DNA from: Archivesica marissinica
Lineage: Eukaryota > Mollusca > Bivalvia > Venerida > Vesicomyidae
Direction: 5' to 3'
NCBI GenBank assembly: GCA_014843695.1
Contig: CM026391.1
Coordinates: 21,260,626-21,324,625, forward strand
DNA length: 64,000 nt
Positions 11,801-26,800 of this stretch are shown one piece after another. The notes under the pieces are model-generated. The model searched no databases and had not been told where the DNA came from. It saw only the letters and a program-made list of their open reading frames with translations. Both the position numbers and the translations under genes were made by a program. Numbering within the stretch: position 1 is the first letter of the stretch; every line of letters begins with the position of its first letter.

Positions 11801-14800
11801 GATGATGACAACATTAGACCCGAGGACGTACCCTGGCACTGGTACGCTCATCTTACTGTCTACCATATCTCTACCTAATCATGTACATACATTTATAGCA
11901 AATCTCTAATTAATCATGTACATACATTTATAGGATATCTCTAACTAATCATGTACATACATTTATAGCATATCTCTAACTAATCATGTACATACATTTA
12001 TAGCATATCTCTAACTGATCATGTACATACATCTCTAACATATCTCTAACTGATCATGTACATACATATCTAACTGATCAAGTGCACATACATCTCTACC
12101 ATATCTGTAATTGATCAAGAGCACATACATCTCTACTAGATCTGTAATTGATCAAGTGCACATACATCTCTACCATATATGTCATTGATCAAGTGCACAT
12201 ACATCTCTACCATATCTGTAATTGATCAAGTGCACATACATCTCTACCATATATGTAATTGATCAAGTGCACATACATCTCTACCATATCTGTAATTGAT
12301 CAAGTGCACATACATCTCTACCATATCTGTCATTGATCAAGTGCACATACATCTCTACCATATCTGTCATTGATCAAGTGCACATACATCTCTACCATAT
12401 CTGTAATTGATCAAGTGCACATACATCTCTACCATATCTGTAATTGATCAAGTGCACATACATCTCTACCATATATGTAATTGATCAAGTGCACATACAT
12501 CTCTACCATATCTGTAATTGATCAAGTGCACATACATCTCTACCATATCTGTCATTGATCAAGTGCACATACATCTCTACCATATCTGTAATTGATCAAG
12601 TGCACATACATCTCTACCATATCTGTAATTGATCAAGTGCACATACATATCTACCATATCTGTAATTGATCAAGTGCACATACATCTCTATCAGGTATGT
12701 TTTTGATCGAGTTCTTCTGTAATAATTTTTTTATAAAACTACTGGTATCTGGCCATCTTTCCATTTATTGCTTTCAGTCCAAAGTGTCGTCTAGAATACA
12801 GCCAGAGACAGTGTCCTACCAGATACCTATGTTACTGTGGCAAGGTAGATGAACCCCAGTTTGATCCCTGGCTGGTTCCCCACTCGTGTGGTCAGACTTG
12901 TAGCAGAGGCTTGAAACCAGATTGTGGTCACACTTGCTTGCTTCTCTGTCATCCAGGTAATGCATTAGCACAAACACTTGGGCGTGTATGCCCTATTTGC
13001 AAGACAGTTTTGAAAATAATTGTTTTGTGGAACAGGTCTGGACGACTATTCCTATGTATAATGGGCATCATTAGGTGTTGGTTTGTTTAAACTTTATTTA
13101 TTTTTCAATGCTTGCGAAGCAAGTTCTAACAACTTATATTAATCACTCTCATTGGCGCTGATGAAAGCGTAACTGTGGCCATTCGTGTGGGAGGAAACCG
13201 GAGTACCCAGAGACAACCCACCTGTGTGATCTGGCGACCACCGTACCATCTCACATACTTCCCGGTGCGAGGATCGAACCCGGGTTGCATTGGTGAAAAG
13301 CGAGCGTGCTAACCACTGCGCAAATCGGACAGGTGTTGGTGATCCCAGGTCTTGTACAAGGATGTGTTACAGGTAATTGTGGGGCCTCCGTGGATGAGGT
13401 TGTTTACTTTGAGGTTGTTGTAAGCCCCTCACCGCTGTTGGTTGGAATCCCACTTGGGGTGTCAAATTCTTTCGTTATCCGGCTGCTGGCGAAATGTTCT
13501 ACCCTGGTGCCTGTGTATGCCCGAGATACAGCTTGGGAGATGCACCCGGGGTCTTCCTCCACCATTAATAGCTGGAGAGTCGCCATGTGACCTAAGCTTC
13601 CTCATTTCTCCCCCAGCTTCATCATGTCTCCCTCAGCTGTCTCATTTCTCCCTCAATTTCCTCATTTTCCTCATTTCTCCCTCAATTGTCTCATCCCCCA
13701 GCTTCCTCATTTCTCCCACTGCTTCCTCATGTCTCCCTCAGCTGCCTCATTTCTACCTCAGCTGCCTCAATTGTACCTCAGCTGCCTCATTTCTCCCCCA
13801 GCTTCCTCATGTCTCCCTCAGCTGCCTCAATTGTACCTCACCTACCTCATTTCTCCCCCCCCCAGCTTCTTCATTTCTCCATTAGCTGCCTCATTTCTCC
13901 CTCACCTTCCTCATTTCTCCCTCAGCTGCCTCAATTGTACCTCACCTTCCTCATTTCTTCCCCTTCAATTCTCCCCAAGCCTCCTCATTTCTCCCCCAGC
14001 TTCCTCTTCCTCCTCAGTTCTCCCTCAGCATCCTCAGTTCGTGCTCAGCTTCCTCAGTTCTCCCTCAGTTTCCTCAGTTCTCCCTCAGATTCCTCAGTTC
14101 ATCCTCAGCTTCCTCAGTTCTCCCTCAGCTACCTCTGTCTCCCTCAACCTCCTCATGTCTCCCTCAACTGTATCATGTTTCCATCAGCTGCCTCATTTCT
14201 CCTATCTGCCTTCATTTCTCTCTCAGCTTCCTCATTTCTCCCTTAGCTGCATCATATCTCCCTCAGCTACCTCATTTATCCCTTAGCTGCCTCATTTCTC
14301 CCTCAGCCGACATATTTATCCCTCAGTTTGTAATTTCTCCGTCAGCTGCCCCAACTATTTATAGCCTTTATTTTACCCAGCATGCAAAGAGTTAAATATT
14401 TGTTGTGTTTATTTCATCAGGTTCATGCCCACCATGTCCAAAGACATTGAAAGTGAGATGTTACTGTGGCAATGCTGCCCCACAAGTGCGAAGATGTAGT
14501 GCTCGCACATGGGCATGTGGTGGCGTTTGTGGTCGCCAACTTTCATGCAAGCAGCATTCCTGTCAACAGGCATGCCATCAGGGTAAGACAGAGTTTAAAC
14601 ATTCCTGTTGTTATTCCAGTTAGCTTTAGTAATATATATCGGGTTATATTCAAGATTTTGTAGTTTTTTATGGTAACACTTAAAATCACTTAACTCTTAA
14701 CCTGTCGAATAAATTGGACAGAATGTGCAAACAACATAGATCAGCCACGGCGTAGCGCCTGATCAGGATCTATGTTGCTTGCTATTCAAACAAGTGTCTT

Positions 14801-17800
14801 ATTAGTTCCACTAAATGAATAGCAAACAGCATAGAGCCTGATCAGATGGCACATTTGATATGGCTCTATGCTGTTTGCAAAGGCGACTTTTGCTGTGATT
14901 GGCAGGTTACGTACGGGTTTACAGAGAATTCAAAAAGTTTTAATTTCTTTTCAAAACCGTTCGGAGTCTGGAATATTTCCGAAAATCTATGTTTATGAAC
15001 ATGATTGACATTGAATTATATTATTTTGGAGGTTATCTCACATTTTGACATTTTATATTAGATTTGCGGTGCTTATTAGCTCACCAGAGCACACGGTATT
15101 GCATGTACTAAGCTGTTCGTGCTACTATAAACCTCAAAAACAATAACAACAAACATTTTATATCCATACTACAGGAATAAAATTAACGTGTATCATGTCA
15201 TGTATATTAGGGTATATAATACATTTGTACTGTTAAAGAGTTTAGGGGACAAATGCCTCCACACTCGCTCTAAACAGCACAAATGAATGAGAGACATTTT
15301 TGGGTTTTCGATTACCTCCCTTGACAGATAAAGTCTGATTTATTCCGAAATATGTATTGGTCCTTTTAGTTGAAAGCCTTTGTTTTTATTGGTGTTCGCT
15401 AACCAGATGTTGCTGTATGATAAATGTGATTTTATCAAAAGCATGTTCATTAATTTATATTCAATCTACAGTAAAGTATCCATTGGATATGCTGTAGGAT
15501 ATCTGTCGAGATTTAGTAATTTAATAATTATAAGATAAGAAAACTAATGAAAACAGATGTCATGTGGTGCAAAGGAAACAACGATAAAAACAGAGGAAGC
15601 CAATTAAGAGGACCAATTTACTTTCATTCATGAGTATTCAGGGGCAGTAACTGGCTAATGTCTCTCATTGTATACCCCAATATACGAGCAGCAGAGGCTC
15701 GTTCTTTGCACTCATCTGCAGCCCTCGGGTGGGATTTCCTTATCTCCAACTCTTGGAGGTGCTAGACTCACTTTATCCATTTTATACGTTTTGACCTTTT
15801 ATAGGAGAATGTGCACCATGCCCCAAGACAAGTATGCAGCCGTGCGACTGTGGTAAAGCTAGAGCAGTTAGACCGTGTGCCTGCCCTCAGTGGCAGTGTG
15901 ATAAGGTAAGCATGCAGTCGTGGGACTGTGGTAAAGCTTGAGCAGTTAGACCGTGTGCCTGCCCTCAGTGGCAGTGTGATAAGGTAAGCATGCAGTCGTG
16001 GGACTGTGGTAAAGCTTGAGCAGTTAGACCGTGTGCCTGCCCTCAGTGGCAGTGTGATAAGGTAAGCATGCAGCCGTGGGACTGTGGTAAAACTAGAGCA
16101 GTTAGACCGTGTGCCTGCCCTCAGTGGCAGTGTGATATGGTAAGCATGCAGCCGTGAAACTGTGGTAAAACTAGAGCAGTTAGACTGTGTGCCTGCCCTC
16201 AGTGGCAGTGTGATATGGTAAGCATGCAGCCGTGGGACTGTGGTATAGCTAGAGCAGTTAGACCGTGTGCCTGCCCTCAGTGGCAGTGTGATATGGTAAG
16301 CATGCAGCCGTGCGACTCCAGCCAGAAAGCTATCCAGCTGGCTTGCAGAAGGTCGGTTCTTTCCTGATGCTCGCTCGTACTTGAAATGCTGCTCCGAGGC
16401 ACTCAGGATCTTCCTCCACCAGTAATAGCTGGCGAGTTGACATATGACTTTCGATGTGGATGTCACTTTAAACCCAAAAAGCAAACCAATAGTATTTTAT
16501 TACATATTGCTCTGTTGAGCAGCCATCTGTGCTAAGCAGCTGCTTTCTGCATTTCTCTTGACTGGCTGTTTAGTACAGGCATGACTACTTCTTTTGTGAT
16601 TTAATCTCCCTAACTCTGTCCTTATCTCCCTAACTATGTCTTTATTTCCCTAACTATGTCCTTATCTCCCTAACTATGTCCTAATTTCCCTAACTATGTC
16701 CTTATCTCCCTAAGTATGTTTTTATCTCCCTAACTATGTCCTTATCTCCCTAACTATGTCCTTATCTCCCTAACTATGTCTTTATTTCCCTAACTATGTC
16801 TTTATCTCCCTTATCCCCTCTGTTTCCTTGATTTCAGCCATGTGGTAAGAGGTTGTCGTGTGGGAACCATCTATGTGAGATCACGTGTCACCGTGGAAAT
16901 TGTGGTGATTGCCCCCGTGGAGGTGAAAGAAAATGTCCCTGCAGTAAATCATGTAGGTGAAATTTATTATGATGTGACAAGCTGAGAGATTTGTGCACCC
17001 CGAATATGTTTGTAAAAAGCTGAGAGATTTGTGCACCCACTAATATGTTTGTGACAAGCTGAGAGATTTGTGCACCGCAAATATGTTTGTGACAAGCTGA
17101 GAGATTTGTGCACCCGCGAATATGTTTGTGACAAGCTGAGAGATTTGTGCACCCGCGAATGTTTGTTACAAGCTGAGAGAGTTGTGCACCCGCGAATATT
17201 TTTGTGACAAGCTGAGAGATTTGTGCACCCACGAATATGTTTGTGACAAGCTGAGAGATTTGTGCACCCACGAATATGTTTGTTACAAGCTGAGAGATTT
17301 GTGCACCCACGAATATGTTTGTTACAAGCTGAGAGATTTGTGCACCCACGAATATGTTTGTGACAAGCTGAGAGATTTGTTAACCCGCGAATATGTTTGT
17401 GACAAGCTGAGAGATTTGTGCACCCACGAATATGTTTGTGACAAGCTGAGAGATGTGTGCACCCGCGAATATGTTTGTTTGTGTTTACGCGTTTTTAATG
17501 CGGGTTTGGTTCATCTTGCCGCACACAATGTTAAGATGAGCACGTGCAGATTGTTCCATATCTGTCAGTGCTACTATCAATCCATGCAAACACAAGCAAA
17601 CAACTTAAATTGTTGAAATAGTATTTATGATATAATGATTGTCAACCCGGGCCTCTGTGGTCGGGGAGTCGACTTCAAATAACTTCAAGTCACTTGCCAC
17701 TCACCAGCTGTAGGTTTAAACCCCACTGGTGTGTCGATATCTTTCAAGTGAGGAAGCTATCCAGCAGCTTAGCTTACAGAAAGGATAGTGGTTCTACTTG

Positions 17801-20800
17801 GTTGCTCCTGTCCGTCCCTGACATACTGCTTGGAGGAACACCTGGGGTCTATGGTCACCAATAATAGCTGGAGTTGCCATATAATCTAATGGCTTGTGCA
17901 CCTTTAAACCCCAAATACAAACAAACCTGATTGTGAAACAAATATTGACTTCTTATATTAATCACTGTCATTGGTCTAGGTGCAAGCGTCTATGTGGTCC
18001 TCTGCATGTAAGGGAACTGGAATATCTTGAGAAAGTCAACTGTCCAATATGATAATATGGCCACAGTCGTACCATCTCACATATTTCCAAGAACAGGATC
18101 GAACCCAGGTTGCATTGACATGTATGTTTAATTGTTATATCACTGTGCTATAATGGGACAGCCAGAATTCAAGACTACAATTATAAGACAGTGGCTTCGT
18201 ACTGGTATCACAAATAATGGCCTCGCAAAATCCATCCCAGTCATTCATTCATCCCGGTTTAAATATATTGTATTACAGATTACATTAATCAAATATACAC
18301 AAAACAATATACTTGAAGGATGTGAACAAAAGACAGTGTTTTGTAGTTGTGTTTATTTAATACAAATACATAGCATTTATATAGCACAAAACGGTTTGAT
18401 CCCCCGTCTGACCCTAATAAAATTAACAGTCTTTCAGATGGGACGTTAAACCGAGGTCTCGTGTCGGTGCTTTACACCGTGCACGTAAAAGGACCAGAGG
18501 AGATTCTGGAATGGGTCTCTGTCTGTATCATGCACTATCCTCCAAAAATCTAAAATAACTAATCTCTTCAGGAGGCGTCGCTCATATGGGCAACCGGTGA
18601 CTACATACCCGTCTGTAATGCACTGCTGAAAATTATTGATATTTTTTATGTCAAACGATAACTTCAGCCAATCATAAAGGAATATTGCAATGTCAGCATA
18701 TTAATTAATTATTTTTATCGTTCGCCATACAATAGGTGCCTGGTACTATGGTTTGTGCAAGGAGCCCATTTGACGTTGTGTCTCTGTTTTCGGTTTTGCA
18801 TTATGTTTGAGATGTATTGCTTCTCTACATACGTACAGTGGCTGAGTATGAAATGAAACGGAACTCTGTATTCCAATGCTCGACCACTGGATTACGGATG
18901 CCACACATGTTGTATTTAGTGATATATACTGGTGCTGGCCGTTGTCTAATGTTGTTATAACTTGTGGCTCAAACCATTTGTATTTTCATGCTATCAGGGT
19001 TCCGGCTCACGGTCGCCAAAGGCGCCAGTTGCGACACAAAATAAATATTGTCGCTAAAATTTGTGAATTGGCAAAAATATTTGGCGCAACCTTTTTTTGT
19101 TTAATTTTTTTTTTTTTTGGTACATGTTTTGTCAAATACATGGCTTCAAATATTTATTTGTGAACAATATGGCTCTTAGTTGGCTCCAAGTTTTTAAATT
19201 GGCTCCAGTGTTTTCAATTGGCGACAGAAGTGACGCAGACAAACATTCAGACAGAGGGAACCCTGGCTATGTATTGTATCTTTATGTGTATGACATATTT
19301 ACTATTGATTTGCAATAAAACATGATTAAACTAATATAAACATTGTTTTCATCTGGTTTCAGCGTTTGACTTGCCATGTACAGAAGACATTCCAACGTGT
19401 GGAGATACCTGCGGTATATTGCTGGAGTGTGAGCTGCATGAATGCGTACAAAGATGTCACTTTGGACCGTGTGGTAGCGTAAGTATTCTGTATAACTTAC
19501 GAGGCCAATTACTCATTATATGTCATACGGCAATCTCATCCCCACTTAATGGGCAGATTTCACGTGTACAGACAGATCTGTAGTCAGTGGTAACACGCTG
19601 GACTGGTAATCCAGGGATTGCAGGTTCGATCCCACGTCTGACCCTAATAAAATTAACAGACTTTCAGATGGGACTTTAAACCGAGGTCTCGTGTCGGTGC
19701 TGTACACCGTGCACGTAAAAAAACCAGAGGAGACTCTGGAATGGGTCTATGTCTGTATCATTGCACTATCCTCCAAAAATCTAAAATGACTAATCTCTTC
19801 TAATCTCTTCAGGAGGCCTTCGCTCATATGGGCAACCAGTAGCGATGACAAATAAACGTAAAACACACACACTTCATGTGTAAGGCTGCCGATCTGTTAC
19901 AGCAATGTTTGTACTTGCAGTGCCGTCAGATGAGGGTGAAGAAATGTAGGTGTGAGGTACAGAAGGAGAAAGAGGTTCCGTGCTACAAGGACTACCTGTG
20001 TGAGACAAAGTGTAACAAGATGAGGGATTGTGGCAAACATCAATGCAAAAGAAAGGTGAGGCAATCTACCCGAAATGTAAAACAGTCATTTCTAGATAGA
20101 TTACAGTCAACCCTGTGTTACTGGTCACCTTCATTAAGCAGCTAATCTGTATTACAGTCAACCCTGTGTTACTGGTCACCTACATTAAGCAGCTAATCTG
20201 TATTACAGTCAAACCTGTGTTACTGGTCACCTTCATTAAGCAGCTAATCTGTATTACAGTCAACCCTGTGTTAGTGGTCACCTCCATTAAGCAGCTAATC
20301 TGTATTACAGTCAACCCTGTGTTAGTGGTCACCTCCATTAAGCAGCTAATCTGTATTACAGTCAAACCTGTGTTAGTGGTCACCTCCATTAAGCAGCTAA
20401 TCTGTATTACAGTCATCCTGTGTTAGTGGTCACCTCCATTAAGCAACTAACCTGTATTATAGTCAAACCTGTGTTAGTGGTCACCTTCATTAAGCAGCTA
20501 ATCTGTATTACAGTCAACCCTGTGTTAGTGGTCATCTCCATTAAGCAGCTAATCTGTATTACAGTCAACCCTGTGTTAGTGGTCACCTCCATTAAGCAGC
20601 TAATCTGTATTACAGTCAACCCTGTGTTAGTGGTCACCTTCATTAAGCAGCTAATCTGTATTACAGTCATCCTGTGTTAGTGGTCACCTTCATTAAGCAA
20701 CTAACCTGTATTACAGTCAACCCTGTGTTAGTGGTCACCTTCATTAAGCAGCTAATCTGTATTACAGTCAAAGCTGTGTTAGTGGTCACCTCCATTAAGC

Positions 20801-23800
20801 AGCTAATCTGTATTTAACAGCCAGTTTCCAGATTCCCAATATGGTGTTTTATTATACACATGCTGCCCTGTATTAAGCAGCCACTTTCTGTGATTTCCTT
20901 GACCCACTGCTGAAGACAGGTTTGACTGTATACCGTCTAGTTTAGTTTTAAAGCAATTTTCTTAAAGTTATATTATTCCTGTTCAAAATAACTGTCGCAA
21001 TTTCTAAGAAGGTTGTTGTCATGTAATTGTATTCATTATATAGTGTTTCCCCTAAACAGGAATAGGAGGGCGGCCTGCCATGCCCCTATATGGGGCTGCC
21101 CGAAATTCCGAAAATGCCCGCCCTCAAATTACTCAAATAAAACTTGATAAGTATTGCAATATTGCATGAAATCCCCCTCTCACCCAACAATCACCAATCC
21201 TGTGTTAGGCTGATGCTATAATCTGGAATACACAGGTTTATGATCAATATGCTGTGAAATGTTCACCTATGCACTGTGTAACCTAGGGAAACATTGACTT
21301 TCTCAAGTTATATTCCCGTGTTTTATCTGACTGCGTCATATCTTTCCCACCAATGCAATGGGGCCTAGCAGGCATGTACGTTAATTGTCATAGTCTTATA
21401 TTGATTTAATAGAAATTCAAAAGGTAAATAAATGAAGAGACCAATGTGTCGTCTGCTGATTTTGTATATTGAAGAGGCAATAAAATATGCTTAAACCAAT
21501 CTGACAGGTAATCATGATACGTGCCAATCTGACAGGTAATCATGATACGTGCCAATCTGACAGGTAATCATGATACGTGCCAATCAGTCAATGTTCGCAC
21601 ATTTATGCCCCAATTTCCGCTTGAGTCATTATTGTAAAAACAAATGTAGAGGATTATCGGCGCACGATGCCCAGTTACGTGTTCTTTATAGCGATTTCAC
21701 AGACATATTGTCCCCTGTGTGCAAATCTCATTGTAAATGTATTCGAAAAAAATAGAATTTTATTTTACCATTCTAGTTTCTTTTTTTTCTCTCTATTATC
21801 CCGAATTTGTTTGGCTTTTTTCACAGCCTCTCTCGCATTCTATTCAAGTGGTCGTAATTAAATATGTTCTAAATATATAGCGTACATATGCAAATTAGAA
21901 TCACCGATCGTTTCCGATCATTCCCGTGTGGCATGTCAATGATGGGGTTTCAAATGTTGACCTGTGTGTATCCAATTTCATACGCTTAGTAAATCACAAT
22001 ATCGAAGAACAGAATGTGCGTAAATATTTTTTAGCCTGTCTATTCACGTTGCATGTATCAAAATGGGAAACTGGTATACAGTGCAATTACATTAACCGGG
22101 ATGGATACTTAGTTGTATTGCAATAGGTCAGTAGTTGTTCCAGTACACATTCGGAATGCGATATGATTTATACAAATTTATTTTTAGCTCTATTGCGAAA
22201 TAAGTTTTATATCCTTTGATTAATCACACCTGAGACCTCAGTCCTGATGGAATCCATCGCCATGAGGGAGAGATGAGAGGCAATGTGGATTTAACTGTAT
22301 TGCTTAAGGACCACACCACGGTGATTCTGATGGGGCTCAAACTCACAACCTCCCAGCTACAAGGTGCTAGAGCCGTTACGATTGTGCCCTTAGGCAAGGC
22401 ATTTAAATTCCACATTGCCTCTTCTCTCTCCTTAATGGCAATGGATTCCATCAGGAATGAGGTCTCGAGAGTGATTAACATAAGTTGTAAGAACTTGTTT
22501 CACAATCGAGCTAAAATAAATTTGTATTAAAAAAAACAAGGCGGACACCGTATAGATTACACCACGGAGACTCGACTAACAACACATACAGCTGACTCAT
22601 ACCTCATGTCCAGCGGATCACTAATATTGTTATGCCATAACATTTCGTTGCCTTTTCTCTCTCCCTCGTGGCGATGGATTCCATCAGGAATGAGGTCTCG
22701 AGAGTGATTAATATAAGTTGTAAGAACTTGTTTTGCAATCAAGCTAAAATAAATTTGTATAAACCATTTCCAGTAACATTGAGCCCAGAATGATGCATAC
22801 TCTATTTACAGTGCTGCGATGGTCAGTGTCCAACCTGTGAACAGATGTGCAATAAACCACTGGGGTGTAAGAACCACAAATGTAACAGCCGGTGCCATAG
22901 AGGTAAAATTATGTTGTAAACCACTGGGGTGTAAGAACCACAAATGTAACAGCCGGTGCCATAGAGGTAAAATTATGTTGTAAACCACTGGGGTGTAAGA
23001 ACCACAAATGTAACAGCCGGTGCCATAGAGGTAAAATTATGTTGTAAACCACTGGGGTGTAAGAACCACAAATGTAACAGCCGGTGCCATAGAGGTAAAA
23101 TTATGTTGTAAACCACCGGGGTGTAAGAACCACAAATGTAACAGCCAGTGCCATAGAGGTAAAATTATGTTCTAAACCATTGGGATGTAAGAACTACAAA
23201 TGTAACATCCTGCGGTGCCATGGATGTAAAATTATATAATAAACCGTGGGGGGGTAAAAACTATTAATGTAACAGCCAGTACTATAAAGAAACATTATGC
23301 AGTAAAGCACTGTAAGTGTGGACATGAGACCTCTGTTTTAAGTTCCATCTGAAAGATTGTTAATATTAGTAGGGTCAGACGGGGGATCGAATATGCGATT
23401 CACCCCCCCACCCCATCAAACCGAGATGTTGTTCGGTGCTATACATCGTGCACGTAAAAGAATCGGAGAGGAGACTCTGGAATGCTGTCTGTATCATTGC
23501 ACTATCCTCCAATAATATAAAACGACTAATCTCCTCAGGAGGCATTGGGCAACCGGTAGCGATGATAAATAAACGTAAAACACACAACCACTGGGATGTA
23601 ACGAGGCGTTCCATACATATAACATTATGTTGCAAAACACATAGATAGGGTGGATATATTCTGTATCTGATTATGTCTATTTCAATCTCATTAACATGCG
23701 TAGATTATGTCTATTCCAATCTCAATTAAATGCCATCTTGTGGAAGTCGTGATAGCACAGTGGATGCGCATTCACTTCAGGTGCGAAAGGTCCGGAGTTC

Positions 23801-26800
23801 GAACCCCTCTGGAGCCGTTACGATTGTGCCATTAGGTCGAAAACGTGAATTACACCAAGACTTCAGAAAAACATTTCTACTTTCCAGTTTTATTACGTTT
23901 ATGCGTTGTTAAAACAGGTGCCCGACGGGCATGTGAGATTGGAAAATTTACACGTCCGTCGCGATTTCTACATGTCATGGGCATCGGGCACCCGGCTAAT
24001 TTCGCAGACTGCCGATGGTATAATAAGCTTCAAGTCATGAATATTCGGTAATCTATCCTCACTAAAACTTCTTTATAAATTTTAAATTATTAGGCTCTTC
24101 TCCGAAAAATTACAAGACTCCATTTTCTCAAACTCGCCTAATAAATTACAATTCATAAGAGCATAACCTAATATTATTTATTTCTGCAGGACGATGTTAC
24201 CCATGTACAGAAACGGTTGATATATTGTGTTTCTGTAAGGCTACTAAGATTACTGTACCTTGCGGGAGAGAGAAGGCCACCAAGCCTCCGAGATGTAACT
24301 ACCCATGTAGGTAAGGACATCACTGATTCTCCGTCAGTTATGGCTCACGGTCAAATGTTCCATGTTATACCTCACCATGACTACTCGATGCAACATTCCC
24401 ATAGGCCAACAGTCAGTATTATTTACTATTCGCTTCCGTGGATAATATTGACCCGTCAATATTTTCGGTAATATTGACTACCTTTGGTTTCCAGTCTGAA
24501 TCATTAAAACGCTCATTGGGATATTGCTTGACTACCTTTGGCTTCCAGTCTGAATCATTAAAACGCTCATTGAGATATTGTTTGACTACCTTTGGCTTCC
24601 AGTCTGAATCATTAAAATGCTCATTGAGATATTGCTTGACTACCTTTGGCTTCCAGTCTGAATCATTAAAACGCTCATTGAGATATTGTTTGACTACCTT
24701 TGGCTTCCAGTCTGAATCATTAAAATGCTCATTGGGATATTGCTTGACTACCTTTCGCTTCCAGTCTGAATCATTAAAACGCTCATTGAGATATTGCTTG
24801 ACTACCTTTCGCTTCCAGTCTGAATCATTAAAACGCTCATTGGGATATTGCTTGACTACCTTTCGCTTCCAGTCTGAATCATTAAAACGCTCATTGAGAT
24901 ATTGCTTGACTACCTTTGGCTTCCAGTCTGAATCATTAAAACGCTCATTGAGATATTGCTTGACTACCTTTCGCTTCCAGTCTGAATCATTAAAACGCTC
25001 ATTGGGATATTGCTTGACTACCTTTGGCTTCCAGTCTGAATCATTAAAACGCTCATTGAGATATTGCTTGACTACCTTTGGCTTCCAGTCTGAATCATTA
25101 AAACGCTCATTGGGATATTGCTTGACTACCTTTGGCTTCCAGTCTGAATCATTAAAACGCTCATTGAGATATTGCTTGACTACCGTTGGCTTCCAGTCTG
25201 AATCATTAAAATGCTCATTAGGATATTGCTTGACTACCTTAATTTAGCTTGATTGCGAAACAAGTTCTTATAACTTATATTAATCACTCTCGAGACCTCA
25301 TTCCTGATGGAATCCATCGCCACGAGGGAGAGAGAAGAGGAAACGTGGAATTTAAATGCCTTGCCTAAGGGCACAATCGTAACGGCTCCAGCGGGGCTCA
25401 AACTTGTTTACTTTGGAATTTCTTCCGATCTTTGTTACTAGGGGTCAGTATTTGCACACAATCTGTACATTATTTAATCATAGGCGGCCGCCAGACTGTC
25501 ATCACCCATCAAGGATCCCTCATCGGTGTCACTTTGGCGAGTGTCCTCCATGCCGCCTGCAGTGTCTGAAACCTCAAGATAAATGTAGCCACGTGTGTCC
25601 CGTGATGTGTCATACAGCGGTCAAGGTCAGAATCAAAGACAATGTAAGTATCGGGGAATGATTCCTTGTATTTTAACCCTTTCCTCCCCTTAGAAGCGCC
25701 TCTCGACGCCAATGCCTATTGACATAGATCGACACATTAGTAGTCAAACAAGCTATAATAAAGATTGGAACAACGTAGTGTATACAGCACTTAATAGTAC
25801 CTAGTAACCTCCATGAAGGTGGAGTAGGCAAGTTCACAGCTTATCCATTGCGTACGATTGGTAAATTACAGCCAAATGTTTGAAATAAAACTACATCTGT
25901 ATGGGAGAAAGGGTTCAATCATCAGCAACAAACATAATATTGTCAAATATCATTGCAACTTTTAGGCACTGTGGCATTTAAAAAAACTTTAATTAAATTA
26001 CTAATTACATGGCAATGTTACAAATACAATTACATCAAATTTACAATGTAATTAATTAAATTACAATTACTTTCTCAATGTAATTAATTAATTACAAATT
26101 ACATTTAAATTCTCATTAGAAAATACATATTGAGCCAAATCTATTCATATTAAATTTATGAGTTACAATTCTGTGTCCAATAAATAGCCTGCCTGACACA
26201 GGTACATTGTATTATGATAGAAACCATGGCAAGCCATCAATACATATTATATATGATTGTAATTGAATTGTAATTGAAAAGTAATTGTTAATTACAGGCA
26301 TAGTTTGAAAGTAATTAATTAAATTACAATTACATGTAATTAAAAAATACTCAATTACAAATTACATCCAATTACTTTCATTTTTGTAATTAATTACAGG
26401 TAATTACTTTGTTCAATTACCCCAGGTCTGCTGGTTTGTGACCTGCCAGCTAGTTAAATAATGGTTACTGATTGCCTGTCACCTGGCCTGTCAAATACAT
26501 GATACAGGAAGTACTGATGTTAATAAGAGGTGTCTGGACATGGAAACTTATATTAAATAGATTGTTTAGAACACAAGTTAATTAAAAATGTTCTGATTTC
26601 AGACCCCTCGTGCAGGTCCATGGGAAGGCGGTCCTAGAATCATTGAGGATGTGATCAACAGACCGTGCCCCCCGTGTTTGGTAGATCTTCCCATGCAGTG
26701 CTATGGCGAACATGAGGTAGGATTTCAATTATCGTGGGCAATATGTGTTAGTTTATGCAAATTTATTTTAGCTCGATTGTGAAACACGTTCTTACAACTT

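Noticed and set aside
13306..14286. Overlapping frames rich in Ser, Pro and Leu (147-220 codons)
   Set aside because: They run through a SINE-C and a pyrimidine-rich repeat that lacks stops by composition.
15768..16484. 238-codon minus-strand frame with [20 protein letters not shown] repeats
   Set aside because: Antisense of exon 7 and its 78-bp duplications; 78 bp is a whole number of codons, so the frame stays open by chance.
19573..19640. tRNA-like A and B boxes suggesting tRNA genes (also at 33000, 13300, 50710, 54900)
   Set aside because: Each belongs to a multi-copy SINE with body and tail; cloverleaf arms are incomplete. No independent tRNA gene was seen.
24438..25247. 269-codon frame with [16 protein letters not shown] repeats
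   Set aside because: 54-bp minisatellite in NFXL1 intron 12; no homology and no splice junctions.
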